Shown here: positions 19,637 to 28,934 of the stretch, one piece after another | Position numbering within the stretch: position 1 is the first letter of the stretch | Layout of the letters: each line of letters opens with the position of its first letter | Source: Ensifer sp. IC3342 | GTDB taxonomy: Bacteria > Pseudomonadota > Alphaproteobacteria > Rhizobiales > Rhizobiaceae | Direction of reading: 5' to 3' | DNA length: 64,000 bases | Assembly: GCF_020193655.1 (NCBI RefSeq) | Contig: NZ_JADYVE010000001.1 | Coordinates: forward strand, 868,001 to 932,000 | Position numbers and translations under genes: made by a program | Notes under the pieces: generated by a model | The model's input: only the letters and a program-made list of their open reading frames with translations | What the model was told of the DNA's origin: nothing | Databases searched by the model: none

Positions 19637-19930
19637 TCAAATCTCCTTTGCCATCAGGGGATCGATGTCCACGCCGATGAGCTGTGTCGTTTTAACGAAG
19701 GCGTCCGACACCTTCGCGAAGGTGAAAGACAGCTGCTGCTCTTCCGAATTTTTTGCGCCGGCGATCAGCACCTGAACGCAGAGCGCACCGATCCGCTCGA
19801 CGGCGGAGGCATCGATGGCGACCGCGCTGCCTTTCAGCGCCAGCAGCTTCTCATGCAGCGCCGTCGCCTCATTCAGATCGAGCACAGGAGCGAGCCTGAG
19901 CGTCTTCTGAGCGGTCTTCTTGCTGGCCAT
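19637..19930 (-). CDS. cheS: CheS, STAS-like partner of CheA
   Basis: Starting at ATG 19930 (MASKKTAQKTLRLA) the product is 97 residues, the length reported for Sinorhizobium meliloti CheS. That protein binds CheA and speeds dephosphorylation of CheY1. The fold looks like a STAS domain: LAPVLDLNEATALHEKLLAL, then AIDASAVERIGALCVQVLIA. The usual phosphorylatable Ser/Thr of anti-sigma antagonists (DxS/T) reads DASAVERI here. A longer frame begins 27 bp upstream but lacks support. It lies 42 bp after icpA and 3 bp before cheY1. Confidence 0.9.
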   Translation of the reverse strand: MASKKTAQKTLRLAPVLDLNEATALHEKLLALKGSAVAIDASAVERIGALCVQVLIAGAKNSEEQQLSFTFAKVSDAFVKTTQLIGVDIDPLMAKEI

Positions 19931-19972
19931 TTCGGTTTCCTCGCCTGCCTGCTTCAAATGTCTTGCCCAAGG

Positions 19973-21607
19973 TTAGCGGTGTCGTCCCGCAACATGCCGG
20001 TCCGGGACAGCACCGTCGTCGAACAGAGCGATCGGGTCGTTATCGGTGGCTACCGCCGCCGTGGGCTGCGATGCGCGCGAGAGCACCGCGCTGCGCGTCG
20101 GCGCGGCGCGTCCTGCCTGATGCCGTTCGAGACGGAATTTGTGGATCGTCCGGCCGAGTTCCTCGATGATCCCAAGAAGGTCGTCCGACGAGTTTGCCGC
20201 GTTTTGTGCCAGCGCCGCGCTTTGCTGCATCGCTTGCGAGATGCCGCCGATTTCGGTCGTGGCGGCACGGAGATCGCTCACCTGATCTTCGGCATCGCGG
20301 GCGATGCCCGAGACGGCGGCGTTGATGGAAATCACCTGCTCGACGATGCTGCTTATCGCATCCTGGGTCCGGCCGACCATCTCGACGCCGGCCTCGACCT
20401 GAGCCTTGGTTCCGCCAACAAGCTGCTTGATCTCGCGCGCCGCCTCGCCGGAACGCTGAGCAAGTGCGCGGACCTCCTGAGCGACCACCGCGAAGCCGCG
20501 GCCGCTTTCGCCGGCGCGCGCCGCCTCGATGCCGGCGTTAAGAGCCAGAAGATTGGTCTGGAAGGCGATCTCGTCGATCACGCCGATGATCTGACCGATC
20601 TTTTCGGCCGATGCCTCGATGTCCGCCATGGCCGAAATCGCCTGGCCGGCAATCTCGCCGCTCCGCTCGACGGCAATGCGCGTCTCGTTCGCTTTCGCCT
20701 CGGTTTCACCGATGCGTGCCGAACCGGCTTGCATGCGTTCGGTCATGCCGCCGAGCGCTGCCGCCTGACGCGAAAGTGCGTCTGCTTCGCCCCCAGCCCT
20801 GCCGGAGAATTCAGCCGTGCGGGCGTGCAGTTCCGAGACCATCGCTTCTGCCGCTGAGCTGCGCTCGTCCGCGGATTGGACGGCCGCCTGAATCTGATCC
20901 AGGGATGCATTGAGGCGTGTAACGATCGGTTGATATGCGTCCGAAGCGTCTGCCGGCAGCCGGGCAGCCAGGTCGCCGTCACCGAGAGCTTGCAGAAAGT
21001 TTGCGAAAAGATCGCTGACCTCCGTCTCGTCGTCCCGGCGCTGCTCGGCGAGTTGCCGCTGATGCTGCTGCCTGAGCGCGTTGAAACGCAGCGATACCGC
21101 AATCTCCGCGTCGACGAACGTCGTGCGCACGAGCGCAGCGACGAGATCGCGGAGTTCCTTCTTGCGCGCCTTGCCGAAGGGAAGCAGGGAGTTGGGCCAT
21201 GCGTCGTCGATGAGACCGCTCAGCAAATGCTCCAGCACCACCGCGTGACTTGCGACCTGCCAGCGCGGGTCGAGCCCCATGCGGCCTTCCGTATCGGCAA
21301 GCACTTTTACGCGCTCTGCATAAAGCCCGTCGAAACGGGCATCGGTCAGCACGTTCCAATGCGACGATTGCAGATCGTGCAGGCGATCGAGCTGGCGGTC
21401 GCTGTCGAAGTGGCGGGCAGCCTCCGGATGGGTCTGAAACCTTTGAAAGAGATCGCGAAGTGCAAGGTTGATGCGCGGCGAGAGGGCCTGCCGATGGTGG
21501 CGTAGAAGCGCGCAGCCGTCTTCGTCGAGCCCGGCAAAACGCAGGCGCTCAAGCAAGCTTCCCGCTTGGCCCTTCCTTGCCTGTTCTGACGACGCGTCCT
21601 GCTTCAC
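19973..21607 (-). CDS. icpA: soluble globin-type chemoreceptor IcpA
   Basis: The 544-residue protein heads the chemotaxis operon and has no membrane span, as known for the internal chemotaxis protein IcpA. Residues 15-185 look like a protoglobin sensor domain ([26 protein letters not shown]). The C-terminal half is a methyl-accepting signalling domain with the hairpin tip [20 protein letters not shown] and [20 protein letters not shown]. No C-terminal CheR-binding pentapeptide is seen. In globin-coupled sensors the residue seven places before the GL.PRW motif is the haem-ligating His; here I read Glu107. The start is GTG at 21607, the only good one near the domain. Confidence 0.9.
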   Translation of the reverse strand: MKQDASSEQARKGQAGSLLERLRFAGLDEDGCALLRHHRQALSPRINLALRDLFQRFQTHPEAARHFDSDRQLDRLHDLQSSHWNVLTDARFDGLYAERVKVLADTEGRMGLDPRWQVASHAVVLEHLLSGLIDDAWPNSLLPFGKARKKELRDLVAALVRTTFVDAEIAVSLRFNALRQQHQRQLAEQRRDDETEVSDLFANFLQALGDGDLAARLPADASDAYQPIVTRLNASLDQIQAAVQSADERSSAAEAMVSELHARTAEFSGRAGGEADALSRQAAALGGMTERMQAGSARIGETEAKANETRIAVERSGEIAGQAISAMADIEASAEKIGQIIGVIDEIAFQTNLLALNAGIEAARAGESGRGFAVVAQEVRALAQRSGEAAREIKQLVGGTKAQVEAGVEMVGRTQDAISSIVEQVISINAAVSGIARDAEDQVSDLRAATTEIGGISQAMQQSAALAQNAANSSDDLLGIIEELGRTIHKFRLERHQAGRAAPTRSAVLSRASQPTAAVATDNDPIALFDDGAVPDRHVAGRHR

Positions 21608-21728
21608 ACCAATCCCCGGGGCTACCGCTTAATTCCTTGCGCGTCCGAACGGACGCGCGGCGCTTTAGTGCGCAATCGAAACTCGCCTGGGGAGGTCCGG
21701 CCAGCCAAAACGGCCGGCGGTGGTCACA

Positions 21729-21747
21729 GCTGATCAATGTGATCAGC
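21729..21747. promoter_or_regulatory. palindrome upstream of icpA
   Basis: GCTGATCA-ATG-TGATCAGC is a perfect 8-bp inverted repeat with a 3-bp centre, about 120 bp before the icpA start. It has the size of a dimeric regulator site. No T-run follows on either strand, so it is not an intrinsic terminator. The binding protein is unknown. Confidence 0.4.
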
Positions 21748-22160
21748 GCACCGCAGCGTCTGCCATCGTCCATCCCGCAAGTAATTTCGGTGAAGAATAG
21801 ATACCGGACCGGAACCGGTACGGCGGTGCGGCGTCATGCCTTGAGGAGTAGCTGAGACTTTCCTATTCCGACGTGTACGACCATGTTTATGGTTAATTCG
21901 TTGCTTGAAAGTTAACGGTTCCTGGCTCGTAATTGGAATCGCTAAAGTTCGCGGAAGACTTGTGGTCCAGCATTTTTGCAATGCAACGGGACGGCGTTAT
22001 TCGATCCGGACAATAACAGGTTTTCAATCACAAGAGTTTAGAATTGTGCTTCTACTTGCCATCGCGTATCGAAGCGAAAGTGGAAAAGGCGCAGACCGCC
22101 GGCAGTAACTTTCACACAGGCTGGGCGACATCATGATGGTGCGCCGACGGGAAATGAACA

Positions 22161-22274
22161 ATGATTGTTCTTGGAATGGGCGCCGCCATCACTGCAATCC
22201 TGACAATGGCGGCGATTTCGATCGTCACCAATCTTGAACATAACCGGTCGCTAAACCGGAACACGGTTTTCTGA
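22161..22274 (+). CDS. possible 37-residue membrane peptide
   Basis: MIVLGMGAAITAILTMAAIS opens a 37-codon frame with one hydrophobic segment (residues 2-22) and a charged tail (LEHNRSLNRN). It stands alone on the plus strand in the icpA upstream region. The upstream GGGAAATGAACA offers only a weak ribosome binding site. Small-frame chance occurrence cannot be excluded. Confidence 0.25.
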   Translation: MIVLGMGAAITAILTMAAISIVTNLEHNRSLNRNTVF

Positions 22275-22327
22275 TCGATTTGCGCAACCGCTCTACTTCG
22301 CGTTTACATCCCTTGCTCGGATAGACG

Positions 22328-23719
22328 TTAGGCGTGGACTACGCGCTTTACGTGCGCCGCAGTGAGCGCGCGCCATTCCTCAGCATATTCCGCATAGCCG
22401 GCCGAGACGGTACCGGTGAAGCGTTCCGCCCCGGTGTGGACACGAACGCCCGTCACGAGACAGGCCGCGCCGAGGCTGGTTCCGGTGGCACTGCGGCTGT
22501 CGGCAAGAATCTCCCTGCCCGTGGCAGCGGCGAGCATCCGCAAATAGGCGGCGTTGGCGGCGAAGGGCCCTTCAACGACGATCTCTCCCCGCGCTCCGAT
22601 GAGATCAAGGCATGTCGCCGTCATCAGGGCGAGATGAAAGGAAACGACGGCAAGCCGCTCGGCCGGAGCAAGCGCTCTCTCGTCGGTCGTCCAGCGTGCG
22701 CTGGTCGACGGGAAAGGGCCGGAGCCGACGGGCACCGACGGCAGCAGCATGTGGCGCGCGGCCAGAACCTTGCTTTCCGCCTCCAGCGAAGCGGTGAGCG
22801 GGTTCTCGCCGACAAGCGTCGAGAAGGCGCGACCGCCCATGAAACGAGCCGAGGGCACCGGATTGCCAAGTGCGTTGACGTTGATCAGCGTGTCGCGTTT
22901 CTCGTCGAGATCCACCCGATCGCCGCCGACCGACAGTATGACGACCCAGGTGCCGGTGGAGACGACCGAGAACGGTGCGCTGCGCGTCAGCAGATGCGGC
23001 AGTAACGAGGCGTTGGAGTCGTGAATCCCGCAATAGACCGGCAGATTCTGCGGCAGACCCGTTTCCTCCGCCAGCGGTTGCAGCAACCCGCCAAGCACAT
23101 CGCTCGCCTTGCGAACGGGCGCAAAGAGTTTACGCCAGCCGAGTTCCTCGACCATCGAAGAAAAGGTCGCGGATTTGGGATTCCAAAGGTCGGTGTGGCA
23201 GCCGAGCGAAGTCAGTTCGTTCGCTCTTACGCCTGTCAGCCGATAGGACCAGTACTGCGCGTAGGTGAGGATCGTCGTCACCTTCGCGAAGTGCTGCGGA
23301 AATGCGCGCTCCTGCCAGAAGAGCTGCGCGCCGACGTTAAGGCCCATCGGCAGGCGCGCCGAACCGGTCTCCGAGAACGGCGCACGAACACGATTATATT
23401 CCTCCGCGAGCGCGTCGGGCCCGGCGAACTCGTAATCGAGAACAGGCAGAGCGAGATCGCCGGCATCGTCAAGCAAGACCGCGGTAGCGCCGTGCGTGGT
23501 AACCGATATGGCGTCCACCCTGTGCTCGCGATGAAGTGCGACGAGGCTGTCGAGAATGAAGCGCCAGAGACGCTCGATATCGAAGTGCGGGTAAAGACCG
23601 CCATTGACCACGCCATTGCCGGTCTTGCGCACGGCGATTTCCTCGAACCCGTCGAGAGCGACCAGCGCGACCTTGGCGTTCGTCTTGCCTATGTCGATGA
23701 CAGCGACCGTCTTCATCAT
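22328..23719 (-). CDS. rhaK: rhamnulokinase-type sugar kinase RhaK
   Basis: The protein is an FGGY carbohydrate kinase of about 463 residues. The N-terminus VAVIDIGKTNAKVAL is the ATP-binding phosphate loop; CGIHDSNASLLP and SVVSTGTWVVILSV form the second nucleotide motif. In Rhizobium leguminosarum RhaK phosphorylates the sugar and is also needed for activity of the RhaSTPQ transporter. The ATG at 23719 overlaps the rhaU stop (ATGATG), which sets the start; a longer frame upstream runs over rhaU. It is the last gene of the minus-strand rhamnose operon. Confidence 0.92.
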   Translation of the reverse strand: MMKTVAVIDIGKTNAKVALVALDGFEEIAVRKTGNGVVNGGLYPHFDIERLWRFILDSLVALHREHRVDAISVTTHGATAVLLDDAGDLALPVLDYEFAGPDALAEEYNRVRAPFSETGSARLPMGLNVGAQLFWQERAFPQHFAKVTTILTYAQYWSYRLTGVRANELTSLGCHTDLWNPKSATFSSMVEELGWRKLFAPVRKASDVLGGLLQPLAEETGLPQNLPVYCGIHDSNASLLPHLLTRSAPFSVVSTGTWVVILSVGGDRVDLDEKRDTLINVNALGNPVPSARFMGGRAFSTLVGENPLTASLEAESKVLAARHMLLPSVPVGSGPFPSTSARWTTDERALAPAERLAVVSFHLALMTATCLDLIGARGEIVVEGPFAANAAYLRMLAAATGREILADSRSATGTSLGAACLVTGVRVHTGAERFTGTVSAGYAEYAEEWRALTAAHVKRVVHA

Positions 23720-24033
23720 CAGCTCAGATGGAAAACGGTCTTTAGCGGCACGGCAACGGGCTCGTTGTCCGCATGCGTCTCCATAATATCGGCCATATAG
23801 GCCCACCACTTTCGCATGACCGGGTGCGAGGGAAGCTCCGCCATCCCGTGCGTATCCGTCCGCCAGAGCACGCCGAAAAGCAGGTCGGTCTCTTCATCAA
23901 GGTGGATCGAATAGTCAGAAATTCCCGCTTCCTTGAGTAGGACGACCAGTTCGGGCCAGATCGCGTCGTGGCGCGCCTTGTATTCGGCAGCCATGCCCGG
24001 ATTGAGCCGCATGCGGAAGGCGTATTTTTCCAT
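23719..24033 (-). CDS. rhaU: L-rhamnose mutarotase RhaU
   Basis: The 104-residue product interconverts alpha and beta anomers of L-rhamnose. It starts [20 protein letters not shown] and shows the family residues His28 ([10 protein letters not shown]), the [14 protein letters not shown] strand and the C-terminal VFHL. The frame is open much further upstream through rhaQ, but only this part matches the family. It lies 8 bp after rhaQ and overlaps rhaK. This is the RhaU/RhaM family described in rhizobia and E. coli. Confidence 0.93.
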   Translation of the reverse strand: MEKYAFRMRLNPGMAAEYKARHDAIWPELVVLLKEAGISDYSIHLDEETDLLFGVLWRTDTHGMAELPSHPVMRKWWAYMADIMETHADNEPVAVPLKTVFHLS

Positions 24034-24041
24034 CGATAACC

Positions 24042-25046
24042 TCAATGTGCGAGACGGCGGCGGGCACGCTGCCAAAGGATCGGCAGGGCGATGACCGAGA
24101 TCAGCAGCAGGCCGATGAAGATCGACATGACGATGCCCGGCACGTTCAGGAGTCCGAAGCCGAATGTGACCATGCCCATGATCAGCGCCGCCAGCACGAC
24201 GCCCGGTATGGTGCCCGAGCCGCCGAGAATGTTGACGCCGCCGAGAACGACCATTGTTACCACTTCCAGTTCCCAGCCGAGTGCGATCGACGGACGTGTC
24301 GAGCCAAGGCGGGAGGTGAGGCAGATCGAGGCGAGGCCCGCCATCAGCCCGGTGAGCAGAAAAAGGATGAACTTCACCCGCGCCACGCGGACACCCGAAA
24401 AGAGCGCTGCCGTCTGGTTGTTGCCGATGGCATAGACGGCGCGGCCGAAATTCGTCTTGTGCAGCAGCACGCCGTAAATGACGGCAAGCAGCACGAAGAG
24501 CGTGAACTCGAAGGAGAAGACCCACCAGAAATAGCCCTGGCCAAACCAGGCGAAACTTTCGGGATAGCCGGTAAAGGCCTGGTCGCCGAGCACTATGAAG
24601 GAGAGCCCGCGAAACAGGCTCATCGTACCGATTGTCACCACGATCGACGGCAGGCCGAGGCCGGTGATCAGCAGCCCATTGACCATGCCGCAGATGAGCC
24701 CGACGCCGAGGCCGATCGCGACGAGCGCCGGCGTATCGACGCCCAGCTGCACGGCATAGCCCATTGCCGTCGAGGCAAGGGCAATGATCGAGGCGACCGA
24801 CAGATCGATTTCGCCGGAGATGATGACGAGCGCCATGGCGAAGGCAATCATTGCCTTCTCGGTGAAATTGAAGGTGGCGTCGGAAAGGTTCCACGGGTCG
24901 AGGAAATAGGGCGATGCCAGTGAATTGCCGAGAAAGATCGCGATCGCGACGACCAGCAGCAGGCTTTCCCAGCTTTTCAGGATGCGAGCACCGCGACCCT
25001 GCAGCCGGTCTGGAATGTTGCGGGGAGAAAGGTGAGCGTCCGTCAT
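24042..25046 (-). CDS. rhaQ: rhamnose ABC transporter permease RhaQ
   Basis: A 334-residue inner-membrane permease of the ribose/rhamnose (RbsC-like) ABC family with about eight to ten hydrophobic segments. It has the conserved [20 protein letters not shown] and the [20 protein letters not shown] loop that contacts the ATPase. Its start overlaps the stop of rhaP by one base. The pairing of two permease genes (rhaP, rhaQ) with one ATPase and one binding protein is the rhizobial rhamnose transporter arrangement. The P/Q names follow gene order. Confidence 0.9.
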   Translation of the reverse strand: MTDAHLSPRNIPDRLQGRGARILKSWESLLLVVAIAIFLGNSLASPYFLDPWNLSDATFNFTEKAMIAFAMALVIISGEIDLSVASIIALASTAMGYAVQLGVDTPALVAIGLGVGLICGMVNGLLITGLGLPSIVVTIGTMSLFRGLSFIVLGDQAFTGYPESFAWFGQGYFWWVFSFEFTLFVLLAVIYGVLLHKTNFGRAVYAIGNNQTAALFSGVRVARVKFILFLLTGLMAGLASICLTSRLGSTRPSIALGWELEVVTMVVLGGVNILGGSGTIPGVVLAALIMGMVTFGFGLLNVPGIVMSIFIGLLLISVIALPILWQRARRRLAH

Positions 25047-26026
25047 CAGACCGCCTCCGCTTTTCTAAGAATGACCCGGCCCTTGCGCTTTTCGGCGCGG
25101 GCGTTGACGGCGACCGCGATGATGATGACCGTTCCGGAAATCGCCATCTGCGCGAAGGGCGATATGTTGATGACCGGCAGAGCGTTCTTGATCACGCCGA
25201 GGAACAGTGCGCCGAGCACCGCGCCTGCCACCGAGCCGATGCCGCCGGCAATTGAAATGCCGCCGATGACGCAGGCCGCGATGATATCGAGCTCGAAGCC
25301 CGCGGCGATGTCGACATAGGCGACCGCATAGCGCGACACCCAGAGATAACCGGAAAGGCCGGCGAGCGTGCCGGAGAGGCAATAGGCGAAGAAGCGCGTG
25401 CGGCCGACATCGATGCCGGTATAGACGGCCGCGTGCGGATTGCCGCCGACGGCATAGAAGGCGCGCCCGAGCGGAGTGCGGCTCATCACCAGGAACATCA
25501 GCGCGATCATCAGGAGCGACAGCCAGGAGAGCACCGGCACGCCGGCAAGGCCCAGGCGCGGCAGCGCCTTGAAGGCGTCGCTCATTTCGTGAGCGTTGAT
25601 CCACTTGCCGTCCGTCAAAAGAAAGATCAAGCCGCGATAGATCGTCAGCGTTCCGAGCGTGACGACGATCGGCGGTATGTTGAGTTTCCAGACGAGCGTT
25701 CCGTTGATCATGCCGAGCAGGCAGCCGAGCGCCATCGCGACAAGAATGACCAGGGGAATCGGCAGTCCGGGGAAGGCGGTGTTCAACATGGCCGCGACCA
25801 TGCCGCTCAACGCAAGATTTGCGGCCATCGACAGATCGATACAGCGGGTAAGGATCACGGCCATCTGCCCGAGCGCCAGGATGATCAGAATGGAGGTGTC
25901 GTTGTAGACGCGGGCAAAGCTTGCCGGAGTTACGAAAGCAGGGAAGCGCAATGCGATCAGGGCGACGAGCGCGACGATGGCGACGACGAGCAGGATTTCG
26001 CGATTCTTCAGGAGCTTCGCCATCAT
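25046..26026 (-). CDS. rhaP: rhamnose ABC transporter permease RhaP
   Basis: A 326-residue permease of the same family as RhaQ. It shows [20 protein letters not shown], the equivalent of the sugar-permease signature, and [20 protein letters not shown], the coupling loop. Hydrophobic segments run throughout from residue 10. Its ATG overlaps the rhaT stop (ATGA), and its stop overlaps the rhaQ start. It would form the membrane channel as a heterodimer with RhaQ. Confidence 0.9.
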   Translation of the reverse strand: MMAKLLKNREILLVVAIVALVALIALRFPAFVTPASFARVYNDTSILIILALGQMAVILTRCIDLSMAANLALSGMVAAMLNTAFPGLPIPLVILVAMALGCLLGMINGTLVWKLNIPPIVVTLGTLTIYRGLIFLLTDGKWINAHEMSDAFKALPRLGLAGVPVLSWLSLLMIALMFLVMSRTPLGRAFYAVGGNPHAAVYTGIDVGRTRFFAYCLSGTLAGLSGYLWVSRYAVAYVDIAAGFELDIIAACVIGGISIAGGIGSVAGAVLGALFLGVIKNALPVINISPFAQMAISGTVIIIAVAVNARAEKRKGRVILRKAEAV

Positions 26027-27534
26027 GCGGCCCTACCATTCGATTGCGTTTCGATGCCGGCCGCCGCGCGCACCAGCTTTTCGGCGGTCAGTTCGGCGCG
26101 CCCGAAGCGACCGGCGATCCGCCCCTCACGCATGACGATCACGCGATCCGACATGCCCATGATCTCGGGTATCTCCGAAGACACCATGATGACGCTCAGG
26201 CCTTCAGCCGCAAGCTCGCTCATGAAGGCGTGGACGGCCGCCTTGGAGCCGATGTCGATGCCCTTGGTCGGTTCGTCGAGGATGATAACCTTCGGCCGGG
26301 TTGCGAGCCATTTGGCGATCACGACCTTCTGCTGGTTGCCGCCGGAGAGCGTGCCGACGTCCTGGTCGAGAGAGGCGGCACGGAGGTCGAGCCGGGAAGT
26401 GTATTCGCGTGCGAGCGCGAATTCGTTGGCGAGCTTCAAGAAGCCGGAACGCGACGTGTGCGACAGCGATGGAAGCGTGACATTCTGGAAGATCGGCATG
26501 CCGATGATCGCGCCCTGCCGGCCGCGCTCTTCCGGCACATAGACGATGCCGGCGCGGATCGCCTCGGCGGGGCTTCGGATCACCAGCACCTGTCCGTCCA
26601 GCTTGACCGCGCCGGCCGACGGCCGGGTGATGCCGATCAGCGACTGCATGAATTCCGAGCGGCCGGCGCCGACGAGGCCGTAGAAGCCGAGGATTTCGCC
26701 GCGCCTCAGTTCAAAATTGATGTCCTCGAATTCGGTCGGGTGGCGATAGCCGGAGACGGTCAGCACCGGCTCGCCGATCGCGACCTCCTTCTTCGGATAG
26801 ACGGAGCCGACGGCGCGACCTACCATCATGCGCACGAGATCGTCCTGGCTGACGTCAACAATCAAGCCCTCGCCCACCATCGTTCCGTCGCGGAAGACCG
26901 TGTAGCGGTCGGCGATCCGGAAGATCTCGTCGAACTTGTGGCTGATGAAGAGGATGGCCTTGCCGTCGGCCTTGAGCCGCTCGATCAAGGCATAGAGTTC
27001 GTGGATTTCCTTGTGCGACAGCGCCGCCGTCGGCTCGTCCATGATAACGACACGCGCGTCGACCGAGAGCGCACGGGCGATTGCCACCAAATGCTTCTTG
27101 GCGATGCCGAGGTCGCGCAGCCGGATCGTCGGATCGAAGTCCGCCCCTGCCCGATGCAACAGAGCCGCAGCATCGGCGTTGAGCTTCTTCCAGTCGATGA
27201 AGCCGAAGCGGTTGCGCGGGGCATGACCGAGGAAAATGTTCTCGGCAACGGAGAGTTCGTCGAAAAGGACCGTCTCCTGATGGATCGCGGTGACACCGGC
27301 GCGGGCCGCAGCAAGGGCAGTCGGGAATGCCGTTTCCACGTCGGCGAGCCGAATGACGCCCGCGTCGGGCTGGTAGATGCCGGTCAGGATCTTGACCAGT
27401 GTGGACTTTCCAGCGCCGTTTTCGCCGATCAGTGCCGTCACCGAACCCGGATAGAGCGCGAGCGAGACATCCGAGAGTGCGCGCACGCCCGGGAATGATT
27501 TCGAAATGCCTTCCAGCGTGATGGCGGGCTTCAT
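26023..27534 (-). CDS. rhaT: rhamnose ABC transporter ATP-binding protein RhaT
   Basis: A tandem ATPase of the ribose/rhamnose ABC family. The first domain has Walker A GENGAGKSTL, followed by a weak signature, and Walker B RVVIMDEPTAALS. The second has a degenerate Walker A (GLVGAGRSEF), as usual in this family, an intact signature LSGGNQQKV and Walker B KVIILDEPTKGID. I take ATG 27534 (MKPAITLEGISKSF), giving 503 residues; an upstream TTG at 27591 would add 19 residues with no family match. It overlaps rhaP by 4 bp. Confidence 0.92.
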   Translation of the reverse strand: MKPAITLEGISKSFPGVRALSDVSLALYPGSVTALIGENGAGKSTLVKILTGIYQPDAGVIRLADVETAFPTALAAARAGVTAIHQETVLFDELSVAENIFLGHAPRNRFGFIDWKKLNADAAALLHRAGADFDPTIRLRDLGIAKKHLVAIARALSVDARVVIMDEPTAALSHKEIHELYALIERLKADGKAILFISHKFDEIFRIADRYTVFRDGTMVGEGLIVDVSQDDLVRMMVGRAVGSVYPKKEVAIGEPVLTVSGYRHPTEFEDINFELRRGEILGFYGLVGAGRSEFMQSLIGITRPSAGAVKLDGQVLVIRSPAEAIRAGIVYVPEERGRQGAIIGMPIFQNVTLPSLSHTSRSGFLKLANEFALAREYTSRLDLRAASLDQDVGTLSGGNQQKVVIAKWLATRPKVIILDEPTKGIDIGSKAAVHAFMSELAAEGLSVIMVSSEIPEIMGMSDRVIVMREGRIAGRFGRAELTAEKLVRAAAGIETQSNGRAA

Positions 27535-27645
27535 CCGCGATGTGGTTGTATCCTGCAGCAAGAGAGGGTCCACCAAATTCAGTCGTTTCAATTGGCGGCG
27601 GTCGGCTTCAGCCCCTTCGGGACGGGCTCTCGAGGATGAGCTAGC

Positions 27646-27800
27646 CCCTCACCCTAGCCCTCTCCCCGCTCGCGGGGAGAGGGAACCGCGTTGGCGGGCC
27701 GCCGCCCGCGCCAACGTTCCCAAGGAGCGAGGCGCCGCCCGCGTGTTCCCTTCTCCCCGCCTGCGGGGAGAAGGTGGCCGGCAGGCCGGATGAGGGGCAA
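27646..27800. repeat. RIME-type palindromic element between rhaS and rhaT
   Basis: The first palindrome is CCCTCTCCCCG..CGGGGAGAGGG (about 27657-27682) and the second CCTTCTCCCCGC..GCGGGGAGAAGG (about 27749-27776), followed by TGGCCGGCAGGCCGGATGAG. This is the layout of the rhizobial intergenic mosaic element. It lies inside the operon just after rhaS, where it could protect the upstream message or reduce read-through into rhaT. Confidence 0.8.
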
Positions 27801-27817
27801 TCGCCCCTCGCCTGCGA

Positions 27818-28807
27818 TCAGAAGATCTTGGCGAAATCCTCGACGTTCGAGGCATCATAGACGAACGGGTCGGCCATGGCGCCCTCATTGTTGTCGTCGA
27901 GCTTCACCGTACCCATGCGGCCCATCTTGAGTTCCGCGCCGGGCTTGGCTTCCGCGCCGCCGATGAGATCATAGGCGATCATTGTTGCCGAGTAGCCGAG
28001 GTCGATCGGGTTCCAGATCGCGAAGGATTTCGACGCGCCGGACTTCACATGGCCCGCCATTTCGGAGGGCAGACCAAGGCCGGTGACGTTGATCTGGCCG
28101 ATCTTGCCGGCGTCGGTCACCGCCTGTGCTGCCGCGACGATGCCGACGGAGGTCGGCGCGATGATCGCCTTCAGGTTCGGATAGGACTGAATGAGCCCTT
28201 GTGTTTCGCGGTAGGACTTGTCGGCGAGGTCGTCGCCGTAGACCGTGGTGACGACATTGATGCCCTTGTAGTTGCCCTGGACCTTCTTCATTTCGGCGAT
28301 CCAGGTGTTCTGGTTGGTTGCCGTTGCCGAGGCCGAGAGCACCGCGACGTCGCCGCCCTCAGGCAGGTTGTCGGCGGCAAGCTTGATGATCATGTTGCCG
28401 ATGAGCGGGCTCGAGGACGGATTGAGATGCATCAGGCGGCCTTCCTTGGCGACGCCCGAATCCCACGAGATGACCTTGATGCCGCGATCCATTGCCTTCT
28501 TGAGCGCGGGCACCAGCGCGTCGGTGTCGTTGGCGGAAACGGCGATCGCATCCACCTTCTGGGCGATCAGCGAATTGATCACCTCGATCTGGCCTTCCGC
28601 CGTCGTCGAGGTCGGGCCGGTATAGATCACCTCGACGTCGCCGAGTTCCTTGGCGGCTTCCTGTGCACCCTTGTTGGCGGCTTCGAAGAAGCCGATGCCG
28701 AGCGCCTTGACGACGAGCGCGATCTTCTTGTTTTCCGCATGCGCAGCATTGGCCATGAGCGCCACCGCAACGGCGGCCGTGACCATCAATGATTTCAAAA
28801 TTTTCAT
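27818..28807 (-). CDS. rhaS: rhamnose-binding periplasmic protein RhaS
   Basis: A 329-residue type I sugar-binding protein. The ATG at 28807 follows a strong GGAGGAG site; the longer frame is not used. The signal peptide is MKILKSLMVTAAVAVALMA ending near Ala24 (AHAENKK). The mature part begins KKIALVVKALGIGFFEAANK, typical of the ribose-binding family, with the hinge segment AISANDTDAL-like (AVSANDTDALVPAL) near residue 85. It delivers L-rhamnose to RhaPQT. It is the first transport gene of the operon, with a RIME element behind it. Confidence 0.94.
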   Translation of the reverse strand: MKILKSLMVTAAVAVALMANAAHAENKKIALVVKALGIGFFEAANKGAQEAAKELGDVEVIYTGPTSTTAEGQIEVINSLIAQKVDAIAVSANDTDALVPALKKAMDRGIKVISWDSGVAKEGRLMHLNPSSSPLIGNMIIKLAADNLPEGGDVAVLSASATATNQNTWIAEMKKVQGNYKGINVVTTVYGDDLADKSYRETQGLIQSYPNLKAIIAPTSVGIVAAAQAVTDAGKIGQINVTGLGLPSEMAGHVKSGASKSFAIWNPIDLGYSATMIAYDLIGGAEAKPGAELKMGRMGTVKLDDNNEGAMADPFVYDASNVEDFAKIF

Positions 28808-28934
28808 GACTTTCTCCTCCCTTTGGGCCGCGCGCATTCGGTATGAATGCATCGGTCCGGCCCCCTATCTGTGGCCCGCCCCGGCCATGCCCGGGATTTG
28901 CCGCAACGTCCCACTTCCCCTCTCCTCGCCCGCG

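Larger units (their letters stand above)
21608..22327. other. icpA upstream region
   Basis: About 720 bp between the end of rhaK and icpA, both on the minus strand. It should contain the promoter of the chemotaxis operon. Near icpA there is a fragment of the dispersed repeat (palindrome GCGCGTCCGAACGGACGCGC at 21639-21658) and a perfect palindrome at 21729-21747. A possible tiny gene lies at 22161-22274. Confidence 0.5.

Noticed and set aside
27535-27591. RhaT start at the TTG of 27591
   Set aside because: The 19 extra residues match nothing in sugar ABC ATPases, which begin directly before the ITLEGISKSF strand; the ATG at 27534 is preferred, though without a strong ribosome binding site.
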